Part shown: one piece after another, positions 41,798-50,196 of the stretch
Numbering within the stretch: the first letter of the stretch is position 1
How the letters are laid out: the number at the start of each line of letters is the position of its first letter
DNA from: Parachlamydiales bacterium
GTDB lineage: Bacteria; Chlamydiota; Chlamydiia; Chlamydiales; Rhabdochlamydiaceae
NCBI GenBank assembly: GCA_003153295.1
Contig: PLXY01000006.1
Location: 62,001-126,000, forward strand
Length of the DNA: 64,000 bases
Direction of reading: 5' to 3'
The notes under the pieces: model-generated
What the model was told of the DNA's origin: nothing
The model's input: only the letters and a program-made list of their open reading frames with translations
The model's database searches: none
Program-made: the position numbers and the translations under genes

Positions 41798-42319
41798 ATG
41801 AAGAAGATATTATTGGCCTTGATTTGCTGGATTGCTGCCTGCCCTTTGTGGGCTGAGGGTGATATCGCCGGATATTGGAAAAGCATCAGTGACGAAACAG
41901 GCAAGCCTCAGTGTGTCGTCGTCATATATGAGTATAAGGGCGACTATTATGGTCGAATGGTGGGTTCCTTTGACGATAATGGAAAGATGGATGATACCTT
42001 CGCCAATCCGCATAAACGTGCTACGGCGCTACCCGGACAACCTTATTACAGCGGTTTAGATTTTATTTGGGGATTAGATAAGCGGGGATCGGATTACAAA
42101 GGACAAATTTTAAACCCCGAAAATGGTAAAGTCTATAAAGCTGTACTTTGGACAGAAAATGGCAATTTAAAGGTCGAGGGAAAACTATTAGGTCTAGGTC
42201 GAACGCAAACCTGGGTGCCGGCGACAAAGAGTGACTATCCTCCAGGTTTAAAATTGCCCGATGTGAAAAAATTTGTTCCTGTCGCTCCGGTCGGGGAGCT
42301 GTGGCCTCAAATCAATTAA
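41798..42319 (+). CDS. Exported DUF2147 protein (copy 1)
   Basis: The 173-aa product has a signal peptide (to about residue 19) and a DUF2147 domain: IAGYWKSISDETGKPQCVV, YYGRMVGSF, DFIWGLDKRGSDYKGQILNP and LGRTQTWVPA. These strands form a beta-barrel-like fold of unknown function in the periplasm. A second copy lies at 47599-48102 and differs widely but keeps GKPQC, YYGR, IWGL and WxPAT. It overlaps the convergent GyrI-like gene by four bases. Confidence 0.9.
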   Translation: MKKILLALICWIAACPLWAEGDIAGYWKSISDETGKPQCVVVIYEYKGDYYGRMVGSFDDNGKMDDTFANPHKRATALPGQPYYSGLDFIWGLDKRGSDYKGQILNPENGKVYKAVLWTENGNLKVEGKLLGLGRTQTWVPATKSDYPPGLKLPDVKKFVPVAPVGELWPQIN

Positions 42320-42861
42320 AGAGCGATATAAACTTTAACTTCGGGTTTAGTCTGAGGATTGAAATCCGGAGTGTAAACCTCAAAATCATACGTATACGCG
42401 CGTTTTAGCGGAGATTTCCAAATCGCTTGCCAGGTGGTGCCAAGGCTTTGGGGGTAGGCGCCTTGAGTTGAAAAAACGGCATAGGAAGATGCAGGAACGA
42501 CTTTTCCGACTAAGCCTTCGGGAATATTATCTAAAGTCGAAACTTCGCATCCCAGGATATATGAATATGGTTTTGTGTAATCGTCATCGTAGTCCGCATA
42601 GAGAGCAAAAACGGTATTGCTGACTTTGTGAGGGATTTTTTCCAGGATCTTTTCCTGAAAGAACTTTCCCCAAACCTGAGGCATATCGACCAAACATTTC
42701 TGGTTATCGGTTCTTATTTCGATGCCCATGAACAGCTTTTTTGTCTGTTTTTCCATTATGTACATACAATTTTCTGTTTCTCCAGTTACGGGGTTGATAG
42801 GGGCCGCATCTATCATGAGGCTTGTTAGGATAGAACACGTCAATAAAAAATATTTTAACAT
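42316..42861 (-). CDS. Exported GyrI-like/effector-binding-domain protein
   Basis: The 181-aa product has a signal peptide (YFLLTCSILTSLMIDA) and a GyrI-like small-molecule-binding domain: GIEIRTDNQK, MPQVWGKFFQ, LGCEVSTLDNIPEGLVGKVV, YAVFSTQG and WKSPLKRAYTYDFEVY. The related fold occurs in AraC-type effector domains and SOUL/GyrI proteins. Export is unusual and implies binding of a periplasmic ligand. The function is inferred from fold only. Confidence 0.78.
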   Translation of the reverse strand: MLKYFLLTCSILTSLMIDAAPINPVTGETENCMYIMEKQTKKLFMGIEIRTDNQKCLVDMPQVWGKFFQEKILEKIPHKVSNTVFALYADYDDDYTKPYSYILGCEVSTLDNIPEGLVGKVVPASSYAVFSTQGAYPQSLGTTWQAIWKSPLKRAYTYDFEVYTPDFNPQTKPEVKVYIAL

Positions 42862-42961
42862 AAGATTACCTACTTCTGGAGATTATAAGCATAGCATGGG
42901 GTGCTGTCAATTCCATCGCCCAGCTTTTAAAATAATCTCTTTCTTCCTATCATGACCTGCC

Positions 42962-43573
42962 ATGGCTTCAAATGTAAGCTCTATTAGACCGATACCGCAA
43001 GTTCATCAAGCTGTGATCGAAAGTTCTCTAATCGATGAGCTGATCGATAAAGTTCAAGCCTTTCCTAAAGAAGAAAGGTTTAAATGGGCAACCAAACTGT
43101 ATCGTGAAACGATTGAGTTTGGAATTGTCTATCGTCAATTAGAAGAAGAAAAAATTGTCGAAAATCCGATGCCGGCTTGGATCACAAAAATTCGGCAAAC
43201 GATATTTGAAAAATTCCGTGACCAGATTCAGGAAGGATCGCAGTCCGAAGAGTTCAATAATTGCATCGTGAGTTTTTACAAAGCAGGGGATGGGATGGTC
43301 CCTCATATCGATCGAGCGATTATCGGTGCCAAAGATGGCCGGGAAAGAAGTTACTATTTTGGAGATTCGATCTTGGGCCTGATCTTAGTCCCGGATACAC
43401 AGCAGGGTCTTTATTTTCTCAATCCTACAGGCAATGAAAGAATATCTCTGAAAGAAGAAAAAGGAATGGCATTTCTTTTTCAGGGAGAGCTCCGTCAAAA
43501 GTGGAAGCATGGGCTAGACACGGTTGAAAAGAATCGGATTTCAATGACCTTTAGAACGGTCAAGTTTAAATAG
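42962..43573 (+). CDS. AlkB-like 2OG-Fe(II) oxygenase
   Basis: The 203-aa protein has FNNCIVSFYKAGDGMVPHIDRA, giving the H-x-D iron ligands. A distal iron His lies in QKWKHGLD and an Arg-containing RISMTFRTV binds 2-oxoglutarate. That set is typical of AlkB-type dioxygenases that repair alkylated DNA or RNA. The substrate is not defined. Its stop nearly touches the convergent uup gene. Confidence 0.83.
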   Translation: MASNVSSIRPIPQVHQAVIESSLIDELIDKVQAFPKEERFKWATKLYRETIEFGIVYRQLEEEKIVENPMPAWITKIRQTIFEKFRDQIQEGSQSEEFNNCIVSFYKAGDGMVPHIDRAIIGAKDGRERSYYFGDSILGLILVPDTQQGLYFLNPTGNERISLKEEKGMAFLFQGELRQKWKHGLDTVEKNRISMTFRTVKFK

Positions 43574-43574
43574 A

Positions 43575-45356
43575 TCACAGGCTTTTTTGCTTTTTCTCGA
43601 GTTCTTCCCAACGGATGTATAACTGCTCGATGCGAGTTTCAGCTAGCCCAACTTGGGTGCAGATGAGTTGAAGCTGTTCAGGACTTTGAGATGTGTTTTC
43701 AAGTTCATGATTGAGATTTTTGATCTCATTTTCGAGTTTTAAAATACTTTCCTCGATTTGATCGTACTCTTTTTTTTCTGCGTAGGAGAGTTTGATTTTC
43801 TCCGCTTTCTGCTGCTGTTTTTTTTCTTTCTGTTTTTCAGCAGCGGGGTTTTTGAGGGAAGCCTCCCATTGGGCGTAGTCGACAAACGACTCGTTGAGAT
43901 CGGGATTGCCCAGGGCTAGAAGATTGTTGCAGATCCGGTCAAGCATGCACCGATCATGCGTAATGAGAACAACAGCTCCGGGAAAATCGACCAGGCTTTC
44001 TTCCAATGTCTCTAAGGTAGGAATGTCGAGATCGTTGGTCGGCTCATCAAGAAGAAGCACATCGGCTGGTTGAAGCATCAGATGAGCAATCGAGATGCGC
44101 GCTCGTTCTCCGCCGGAGAGCTTTTCAAGGGGCATTTCTAAAATATCAGTTGAGAAGAGGAACCGCTGACACCAGCCGTTAATATGGATCTTTTGGCCGT
44201 GAAAGGTCACAAAATCGCCATCAGGAGAAAGGGCCTCCCTAAGAGTGATATTACCGGGAAGCTGCAGGCGGTGCTGGTCAAAATAGACAATCTTGAGTCC
44301 ATCTGCTTGTTTGATAGTGCCTTGATCAGGAGTTATTTCTCCTGCGATGATTTTGAGCAGTGTTGTCTTGCCCGATCCATTGGGTCCCATGAGTCCAATC
44401 CTGGTGCCAGGAGAGAGGACAAAATCAAGGTGACGGAAAAGAGTTCTGCCACCTAGATCTTTGGAGAGATTTTTTGCAGTCAGCAGCTTTTGCGTTTCGC
44501 GATGGGTTGCAGCAAAATCGATCTCGCTTTTTTTCTGTCTATTTCTTCCTTTGACCTGAGATAGCTCATTCAAAAGTTCGTGGGCTTCGCCCACGCGGGA
44601 TTTTGATTTGGAAGTCCGGGCCTTAGGAGAGCGGCTCAGCCATTCTACTTCTCGGCGCGCCTTAGAAGCTAGCGATCTCTCTTGCTCAATTTGTCCTGCA
44701 AGGAATTCTTCTTTCTTTTCCAAGAAGTTGAGATAAGTTCCATCGATTGAAAAGAGTCCTTGAGGATAGACAGGATTGATCTCGACGATCCGATTGACCA
44801 TATTCTGCAGAAAATATCGATCATGGCTCACTAGGATATAAGAAGGAGCTTCCCTAGATAGGAATTTCTCCAACCAAAAAATTCCTTCAAGATCCAGATG
44901 GTTCGTCGGCTCATCTAGAAGTAATAGATCAGGGGAGAGGATAAGCGCTTGAGCGATGCTTAATCTTTTTTTCCATCCGCCGGAAAGCCTTTTTGCCGAA
45001 GTTTCAGCTCCTGTAAACCCCAGTTTGCTTAGCCATGTCTGAGCAGAGAGTTCTTTCTCATAATCGGGCCTTTCATCAGCTTTGAGAGAGTCTAACAGGA
45101 CAGCTTCAGGCGTCTGATCTGAAAACTCACACGATTGAGGGACGTAGCCTATTTTTAAACCACGTTTGGCAGAGACAATTCCTGCGCTAGGCTTTTCATC
45201 TCCAGCGAGGATTTTAAGTAGAGTCGACTTTCCCGCGCCGTTGGGTCCAATCAGCCCGACGCGCTCTCCGGTGAATATACTGAAACATAGATCCTCAAAA
45301 AGAGTCCGCGTGCTAAAAGATTTTGTTAATGACTGACAATTTAAAAGTAGGGTCAT
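43575..45356 (-). CDS. uup: ABC-F ATP-binding protein, Uup type
   Basis: The 593-aa protein carries two ABC domains. First: Walker A GPNGAGKST, LSGGWKKRLSIAQ, LLLLDEPTNHLDLEG. Second: GPNGSGKTT, LSGGERARISIAH, LLLDEPTNDLDIPT. A charged linker joins them, and a C-terminal coiled coil from about residue 520 (KIKLSYAEKKEYDQIEES) is the Uup hallmark. No membrane domain is present. Members act at ribosomes or recombination intermediates. The N-terminus begins at the first domain as expected. Confidence 0.93.
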   Translation of the reverse strand: MTLLLNCQSLTKSFSTRTLFEDLCFSIFTGERVGLIGPNGAGKSTLLKILAGDEKPSAGIVSAKRGLKIGYVPQSCEFSDQTPEAVLLDSLKADERPDYEKELSAQTWLSKLGFTGAETSAKRLSGGWKKRLSIAQALILSPDLLLLDEPTNHLDLEGIFWLEKFLSREAPSYILVSHDRYFLQNMVNRIVEINPVYPQGLFSIDGTYLNFLEKKEEFLAGQIEQERSLASKARREVEWLSRSPKARTSKSKSRVGEAHELLNELSQVKGRNRQKKSEIDFAATHRETQKLLTAKNLSKDLGGRTLFRHLDFVLSPGTRIGLMGPNGSGKTTLLKIIAGEITPDQGTIKQADGLKIVYFDQHRLQLPGNITLREALSPDGDFVTFHGQKIHINGWCQRFLFSTDILEMPLEKLSGGERARISIAHLMLQPADVLLLDEPTNDLDIPTLETLEESLVDFPGAVVLITHDRCMLDRICNNLLALGNPDLNESFVDYAQWEASLKNPAAEKQKEKKQQQKAEKIKLSYAEKKEYDQIEESILKLENEIKNLNHELENTSQSPEQLQLICTQVGLAETRIEQLYIRWEELEKKQKSL

Positions 45357-45521
45357 TTGAGTATTTTAGCAGGTCTTATCGAAAATTTCAGGTAAAAAAT
45401 ATATATATGCGGATTTCAGGAGTACTACAATTAAAACCAATTCTGTGTTATAGTCGACTCACTTGACGTTTGAAGAATTTCAGACCAAGAATGTATTTGA
45501 AATCAATCAACTGAGGAAAAT

Positions 45522-45818
45522 ATGAAAATCAATTCAAAAATCGGCTTAACTGTTCTTCTTGCTGGAGTTTTTGCTCTAGGCCAAGGATCTCTCTTTGCGA
45601 AAAGCAATGAGCAAAAAGGCAAAGAAGCTGGCAAAGCAGTCGATCAAGCTGTTGCAGCAACAAAAGAAAAAGCCCAAGAAGTTGCTGACGCGACAAAAGA
45701 AAAAGCTAAAGAAGCAAAAAAGAAAGCTGACGAATTAGCTGAAAAGACAAAAGAAAAAGCAAGCGAACTTCATGATGCTGCTAAAGAAAAAGCACATAAA
45801 GCAATCGACAAAGCTTAA
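45522..45818 (+). CDS. Exported Lys/Ala-rich amphipathic-repeat protein
   Basis: The 98-aa product has a signal peptide (IGLTVLLAGVFALGQGSLFA) and about 70 residues of near-periodic K/E/A units (ATKEKAQEVADATKEKAKEA, KKKADELAEKTKEKASEL). These resemble LEA/apolipoprotein-like amphipathic helices with 11-residue spacing. A GAGGA site precedes the ATG. A strong terminator follows. It may protect membranes or act as a periplasmic spacer; both are inferences. Confidence 0.78.
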   Translation: MKINSKIGLTVLLAGVFALGQGSLFAKSNEQKGKEAGKAVDQAVAATKEKAQEVADATKEKAKEAKKKADELAEKTKEKASELHDAAKEKAHKAIDKA

Positions 45819-45832
45819 GCTTTTCTAATCCT

Positions 45833-45872
45833 CTTTGACAATCGATAATACTATCGATTGTCAAAGTTTTCT
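45833..45872 (+). terminator. Strong intrinsic terminator after the Lys/Ala-rich gene
   Basis: CTTTGACAATCGATA (45833-45847) and TATCGATTGTCAAAG (45852-45866) form a perfect 15-bp stem on an ATAC loop, followed by TTTTCTTTTC. Confidence 0.9.
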
Positions 45873-45904
45873 TTTCTGATTTACATCCAATCTTATAGGA
45901 ATTT

Positions 45905-46531
45905 ATGCTAAAGAAAGGGCTCTTCCTTGCAATTTTAATGTTTATTGTCCCCGTAGCCGCCGAAGTCAAAGTTTTGGCTTTTGCAGGTAGTACCCGAAAA
46001 GACTCGTATAATAAAAAACTTGTTCAAGAAGCCGCGGAAATGGCTCGACAAAAAGGCGCTAAGGTCACGGTTATTGATTTGATCGATTACCCTATGCCTT
46101 TCTATGATGCGGATCTAGAGGTAAAACAAGGCTTGCCTACGCAAGCTAAGAAGCTGCGCGAGCTGATGATCGCAAGCGATGCTATCATCATTGCGACTCC
46201 TGAGTATAATGCCTCAATATCTGCTGTTCTCAAAAACGTATTAGACTGGACTTCTAGAGGCGAGAAAGCCGAATATTCGCCCGATGCTTACAAAGGGAAA
46301 AAATTTGCGATCATGAGCGCGTCTCCTGGAAAAGGCGGGGGAGCAAGGGCGCTTAGTCACTTGCGGACGATCATTGAAGGAATCGGCGGAAGTGTCATTA
46401 AAAACGAAGTCGCAGTGCCGGATGCTTATAAAGCTTTCGACGCTAAAGGCAATCTTGTCAGCCCTATTTTAAAAGAGAAGCTGCAAGAAGAGGTGCAACA
46501 GCTCATTCAGGCTGTGAGTAAGAGTACTTAG
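45905..46531 (+). CDS. NAD(P)H-dependent FMN reductase with N-terminal signal-like sequence
   Basis: The 208-aa protein has the flavodoxin-like FMN-binding motif FAGSTRKDSYNKKL and the PEYNASISAVLKNVLDW segment. Its layout matches the NADPH:FMN/azoreductase family. Unusually, it begins with MLKKGLFLAILMFIVPVAAEV, which looks like a signal peptide. If exported, cofactor supply would be an issue. It is followed without a gap by dus. Confidence 0.88.
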   Translation: MLKKGLFLAILMFIVPVAAEVKVLAFAGSTRKDSYNKKLVQEAAEMARQKGAKVTVIDLIDYPMPFYDADLEVKQGLPTQAKKLRELMIASDAIIIATPEYNASISAVLKNVLDWTSRGEKAEYSPDAYKGKKFAIMSASPGKGGGARALSHLRTIIEGIGGSVIKNEVAVPDAYKAFDAKGNLVSPILKEKLQEEVQQLIQAVSKST

Positions 46532-47515
46532 ATGTCTTTACTGCCAAAAGATCTTCATGGCTGTCCCTATCTCCAGTTGGCTCCCATGGAGGGGGTGGGT
46601 GATCGGTGTTTTCGAAAAGCGATGGCATCGATTGGCGGATTTGATGAGGCGGTGAGGGATTTTCTTCGCGTTCCACGCCAGGCGCATATTGAAAGCTTGG
46701 CTCGGCAATACACTGCAGATGAGATCGCGCCTATTCCTCTTGCTGCACAGCTCATGGGCTCTGAGCTGGATTTAATGGCCTCAATGGCCCGTGAGATGGA
46801 AAAAAAGGGAGCGCCCCGTATTGATTTAAACTGCGGCTGTCCCTCCAACACCGTTACTGGTAAAGGAGCCGGATCAAGTCTGCTAAAAGAACCCGATTTT
46901 TTACATGAAGTCGCTAAAACCATTGTTCAAGCGGTTTCCATCCCTGTCACCTTGAAGATGCGTTCAGGTTTTGATGACATTTCACTTTTCAGGGAAAACT
47001 TATTTGCTGCGCAAGAAAGCGGCATTCGATATCTGACATTACATCCACGGACAAAAGCCGATGGATATGGCCCTCCTGCTAGGTGGGACTTAATTGCGGA
47101 AGCAAAATCTCTTCTTAAGATCCCCATTGTGGGGAATGGCGACATTCTGACGGTCGAAGATGCCCTTAAAATGCTCAAGACAACAAACTGCGATGCTTTG
47201 ATGATCGGCAGGGGCAGCATCATCAATCCGTTTATCTTCCATCAAATCAAGGCTCATTTTTCCCAAAATCGCTACATTCCCAAATGGGACGACCTGATTC
47301 AATACTTCCATGTATATCGCAGTGAAGTTCCCGCTGAAATCCCTGATAAAACAAGAGTGAATAAACTCAAGCAGCTCATGAGCTTTTTCTTCAAAGGCAG
47401 TCCCGCTCTCTTAGAAATGCGCCAGACTATTTTGACTTCTCAATATTCTGATCCTGATTCTTTCATGCAATTCGCCCTTCCTTTTTTAGAAAAGGGGTGG
47501 TCCCTAACTCATTGA
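46532..47515 (+). CDS. dus: tRNA-dihydrouridine synthase
   Basis: The 327-aa TIM-barrel flavoprotein has APMEGVGDRCFR, AQLMGSE, RIDLNCGCPSNTVTGKGAG (catalytic Cys in the CPS segment), VTLKMRSGFDD, LTLHPRTKADGY, VGNGDI and LMIGRGSIINP. It reduces uridines in tRNA D-loops. The E. coli DusA, B and C groups cannot be separated reliably here. Its ATG directly follows the FMN-reductase stop. Confidence 0.94.
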   Translation: MSLLPKDLHGCPYLQLAPMEGVGDRCFRKAMASIGGFDEAVRDFLRVPRQAHIESLARQYTADEIAPIPLAAQLMGSELDLMASMAREMEKKGAPRIDLNCGCPSNTVTGKGAGSSLLKEPDFLHEVAKTIVQAVSIPVTLKMRSGFDDISLFRENLFAAQESGIRYLTLHPRTKADGYGPPARWDLIAEAKSLLKIPIVGNGDILTVEDALKMLKTTNCDALMIGRGSIINPFIFHQIKAHFSQNRYIPKWDDLIQYFHVYRSEVPAEIPDKTRVNKLKQLMSFFFKGSPALLEMRQTILTSQYSDPDSFMQFALPFLEKGWSLTH

Positions 47516-47598
47516 TTTATACAAAAAAATATTGACATTTTTTTAATGTAGTGAAAAAAAAGAAAGAGACATATCACTCATTTTAAAAGGTCAGTCCA

Positions 47599-48102
47599 AT
47601 GAAGAAATTTTGCTTAAGCTTGATTTGCATGCTTGTATTCTGCTCGGGATTAATCGCTGAAGAAATTCAAGGTTTTTGGAAAACCATCAATGAAAAAACA
47701 GGAAAGCCTCAATGTATTGTGGCCATTTATGAATATGAAAACAAATATTATGGACGTATTGTCGGCACCTATAATGAGGATGGGACAAAAATGAAAGAGA
47801 CTATCGATGCCCCAGAAGAACGTGCTCCTGGAGTGATCGGCCAACCGTTTTATTGCGGGCTTGATCTGATTTGGGGATTGAAGAAAGGTTCTACTTGCAA
47901 AGGTAAAATTGTCGATCCCGAAAAAGGAAATATCTACAGAGCTGAACTCTGGGTGAAAAAAGGGAAATTAGTCGTCCAAGGCAAATATCTCTGTTTTTGG
48001 AAAAACCAAACTTGGCTTCCTGCGACAAATGAGGATTTTCCTTCTGATTTCAAAAGACCGGATGTCACAAAATTTGTTCCTGTCATTCCGAAGGTAGACT
48101 AA
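47599..48102 (+). CDS. Exported DUF2147 protein (copy 2)
   Basis: The 167-aa product is a paralog of 41798-42319. It has a signal peptide (to about residue 20), FWKTINEKTGKPQCIVAIYE, YYGRIVGTYN, DLIWGLKKGS, KNQTWLPATNEDFP and a PDVTKFVPV tail that matches copy 1. Periplasmic location is likely, and the function is unknown. A TTGACA lies 62 bp upstream (47532-47537). A hairpin follows at 48133-48157. Confidence 0.9.
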   Translation: MKKFCLSLICMLVFCSGLIAEEIQGFWKTINEKTGKPQCIVAIYEYENKYYGRIVGTYNEDGTKMKETIDAPEERAPGVIGQPFYCGLDLIWGLKKGSTCKGKIVDPEKGNIYRAELWVKKGKLVVQGKYLCFWKNQTWLPATNEDFPSDFKRPDVTKFVPVIPKVD

Positions 48103-48132
48103 ACGGTTCAAAGAAATTCTTTTTTGAGTATA

Positions 48133-48157
48133 TTGTCCTGAATTTTTTTCAGGACAA
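48133..48157 (+). terminator. Hairpin after the second DUF2147 gene
   Basis: TTGTCCTGAA and TTCAGGACAA form a perfect 10-bp stem over a 5-T loop. No U-tract follows, so termination may be weak. Confidence 0.5.
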
Positions 48158-48176
48158 TTAACCAAAAGGGAATCGC

Positions 48177-48863
48177 ATGAAAAGTTTTATATCTTGCCTA
48201 CTGATCGTTCTCTGTGTCACTAAAGCATATCCCGCTATCCTCAATGATCGTATTGCCTTAAGTCATCTCGTTCATGAAATAAGAGATCCTAAAACCGATC
48301 GGAAGCATTTTAGAACCTCTTTAGAAAAAATTGGGGAATATTTGGGTGTGGAGGTTTTACAAGACCTCAGTACCAAACAGGTGGAGATTCAAACGCTGAC
48401 GGGTGCGACTGCAGTCCATATTTTATGCGATGAAGATCCTGTTTTAGTTACCATACTCCGAGGAGGCATTCCGCTTCTCATGGGAATTCAGGAGATATTT
48501 CCTAATGCTGAAGTTGGCTTTTTAGGAATGGCCCGCAATGAAGAAACCCTTCAAGCAATCACAAGTTATATCGGGATTCCAGATGTGAAAGATAAGAGGG
48601 TCATTATTGTCGATACCATGCTCGCGACTGGAGGATCGATGCTGGATGCGATTAAAATTATCGAGAGCCAAGGACCTAAGGAAATTATTCTTATCTGCGC
48701 TATCGCTGCCAAAGACGGGATCGCCCGTATTTTAGATTATAGTCCCAACATAAAGATTTATGCCGCTGCAACAGATCCTAAACTCAATGAGAAAGGATAT
48801 ATCATTCCGGGCTTAGGCGATGCTGGAGATCGGTGCTACGGAATAAAGTCAGAAAATCATTAA
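48177..48863 (+). CDS. upp: Uracil phosphoribosyltransferase with signal peptide
   Basis: The 228-aa protein has the PRPP-binding motif VIIVDTMLATGGSMLDAI and the C-terminal uracil loop KGYIIPGLGDAGDRCYG, both diagnostic of UPRTase. In the usual salvage role the enzyme is cytosolic. Here the first 20 residues (SFISCLLIVLCVTKAYPA) look like a signal peptide, followed by LNDRIALSHLVHEIRDPKTD where other family members begin. An in-frame internal start is not obvious. The end overlaps the convergent hydrolase by 62 bp. Confidence 0.87.
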   Translation: MKSFISCLLIVLCVTKAYPAILNDRIALSHLVHEIRDPKTDRKHFRTSLEKIGEYLGVEVLQDLSTKQVEIQTLTGATAVHILCDEDPVLVTILRGGIPLLMGIQEIFPNAEVGFLGMARNEETLQAITSYIGIPDVKDKRVIIVDTMLATGGSMLDAIKIIESQGPKEIILICAIAAKDGIARILDYSPNIKIYAAATDPKLNEKGYIIPGLGDAGDRCYGIKSENH

Positions 48864-49644
48864 AAGCCTTCACCACTTCTGCGGGATTTTCTATCCAAGG
48901 GAAATGTCCCGCATTTTTGATTTCTCGTTTGAGAATATGGCTTCCCTGGAATTCTTTTTTTTGAAAAAGATGCAGAGGAGTCGCAAGATCGTCTTCCCCT
49001 GATAAAATAAGAGTTGGAATCTTCGGAATCCATCGAGCTTTGTAGATGGGGTCGAAATGGTCTTCGGTCCATTGAATGGTTTTACAATTATAGGGAAGGT
49101 TTTTCAAAGATTGGATTCCTTTTTTTAAGCTCTCTTTTTTAAACATATAAGGAGCTCCTGCTAGCACAAATTGTCTAAGAGTCGCGTTAGAGGGTTTTCG
49201 TTGATAAGCCGCTTCAGATTTTTCTGTTTTTCTCGAAAGTGGAAAACGTTCAATTCTTTCCTCAAACTGTTTTTTCCACTTTTTATCGGGAGCAGTATCC
49301 ATTAAAACAAGACCCTTGAGTAGAGGCTGCAGTTCAGGAGTCGCAAGCGCGAACATCCCGCCTCTAGAATGACCGACTAAAATCACATTTTCAAGCGCTT
49401 GAACTGCTTCAATCAGTCCCTGTTTCCAGTTTTTGAAAGATCCTCTTGAATTAGAGCCATCTCCAGGTAGATCTAAATGCCAAAGAGAGCCTGGTAATTC
49501 TAATAGATCGGTCAGAGGGGTAAGAATTTCCGAACCGAGACCCGGTCCGCCTGGAAGAAATATCCAATGAAGGTTTTCTCTATTCTGCGCGCGGATTAGC
49601 TGTAAGCGGGCGCCACTCTCAGTCCAAAGATACTCTGTCGACAT
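48802..49644 (-). CDS. Alpha/beta-hydrolase fold protein
   Basis: The 280-aa protein has WIFLPGGPGLGSE (oxyanion region), VILVGHSRGGMFAL with Ser in GxSxG, an Asp in LSGEDDLATP, and a His in NAGHFPWIE. These form a typical Ser-Asp-His triad of esterases and related hydrolases. No signal peptide is present. Its last 62 bp overlap upp on the other strand, an unusually long convergent overlap. Confidence 0.88.
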   Translation of the reverse strand: MSTEYLWTESGARLQLIRAQNRENLHWIFLPGGPGLGSEILTPLTDLLELPGSLWHLDLPGDGSNSRGSFKNWKQGLIEAVQALENVILVGHSRGGMFALATPELQPLLKGLVLMDTAPDKKWKKQFEERIERFPLSRKTEKSEAAYQRKPSNATLRQFVLAGAPYMFKKESLKKGIQSLKNLPYNCKTIQWTEDHFDPIYKARWIPKIPTLILSGEDDLATPLHLFQKKEFQGSHILKREIKNAGHFPWIENPAEVVKAFNDFLTLFRSTDLQHRLSPE

Positions 49645-49709
49645 CCTTATTTTTCTATCAGGCAGATTATTTCTAGAACACTTAAAAAAGCTTTGTTATT
49701 CTCAGCTAT

Positions 49710-50156
49710 ATGATAATTGTCATTAGTTCAGATGAATATTCTCCTTTAATCGATGGACTTTTAGAAGAGGTCCGCGAGCGAGGGCATGAAGTCCATTATG
49801 TAGGGCCCCGCCCGGGTGAAAAATCGATCGATTGGCCAGAAGTCACCCTCAAGGCAATGGAAGAGATCAAGCACGGTAAAGCTGACGAAGGAATCGTTCT
49901 TTGTTGGACAGGTACGGGATGTTCAATAGTAGCGAATAAAATCCCTGGAATCCGCGCTGCTCTGTGCGGCGATGCGGAAACAGCAAAAGGCGCCCGGATC
50001 TGGAACCATGCCAATGTTCTTGCTCTCAGCTTACGCCTGGTATCTCCACCGGTTCTCAAAGAAATTCTCACTGCTTGGTTTGAGACGCCTTATAGCACCG
50101 ACGCATGGAATCTTCAACAGATGGAAAGATTAAAAAAAATCGAAGCCTCATATTAA
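49710..50156 (+). CDS. rpiB: RpiB/LacA/LacB-family sugar-phosphate isomerase
   Basis: The 148-aa protein has IIVISSDEYSPLID, EGIVLCWTGTGCSIVANKI (GTG anion loop, family Cys region) and ALCGDAETAKGARIWNHANVLALS. That pattern belongs to ribose-5-phosphate isomerase B-like proteins of the pentose phosphate pathway. The catalytic Cys may be the one in LCWTG or TGCS, and exact chemistry is inferred. A 13-bp hairpin terminator overlaps its stop. Confidence 0.88.
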   Translation: MIIVISSDEYSPLIDGLLEEVRERGHEVHYVGPRPGEKSIDWPEVTLKAMEEIKHGKADEGIVLCWTGTGCSIVANKIPGIRAALCGDAETAKGARIWNHANVLALSLRLVSPPVLKEILTAWFETPYSTDAWNLQQMERLKKIEASY

Positions 50157-50184
50157 GAGATCGATGTCGAAACATCGATCTCTT
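50155..50184. terminator. Bidirectional terminator after rpiB
   Basis: AAGAGATCGATGT and ACATCGATCTCTT form a perfect 13-bp stem on a CGAA loop between convergent rpiB and the Inc-like gene. Confidence 0.75.
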
Positions 50185-50196
50185 AAGAGCTGTTAT

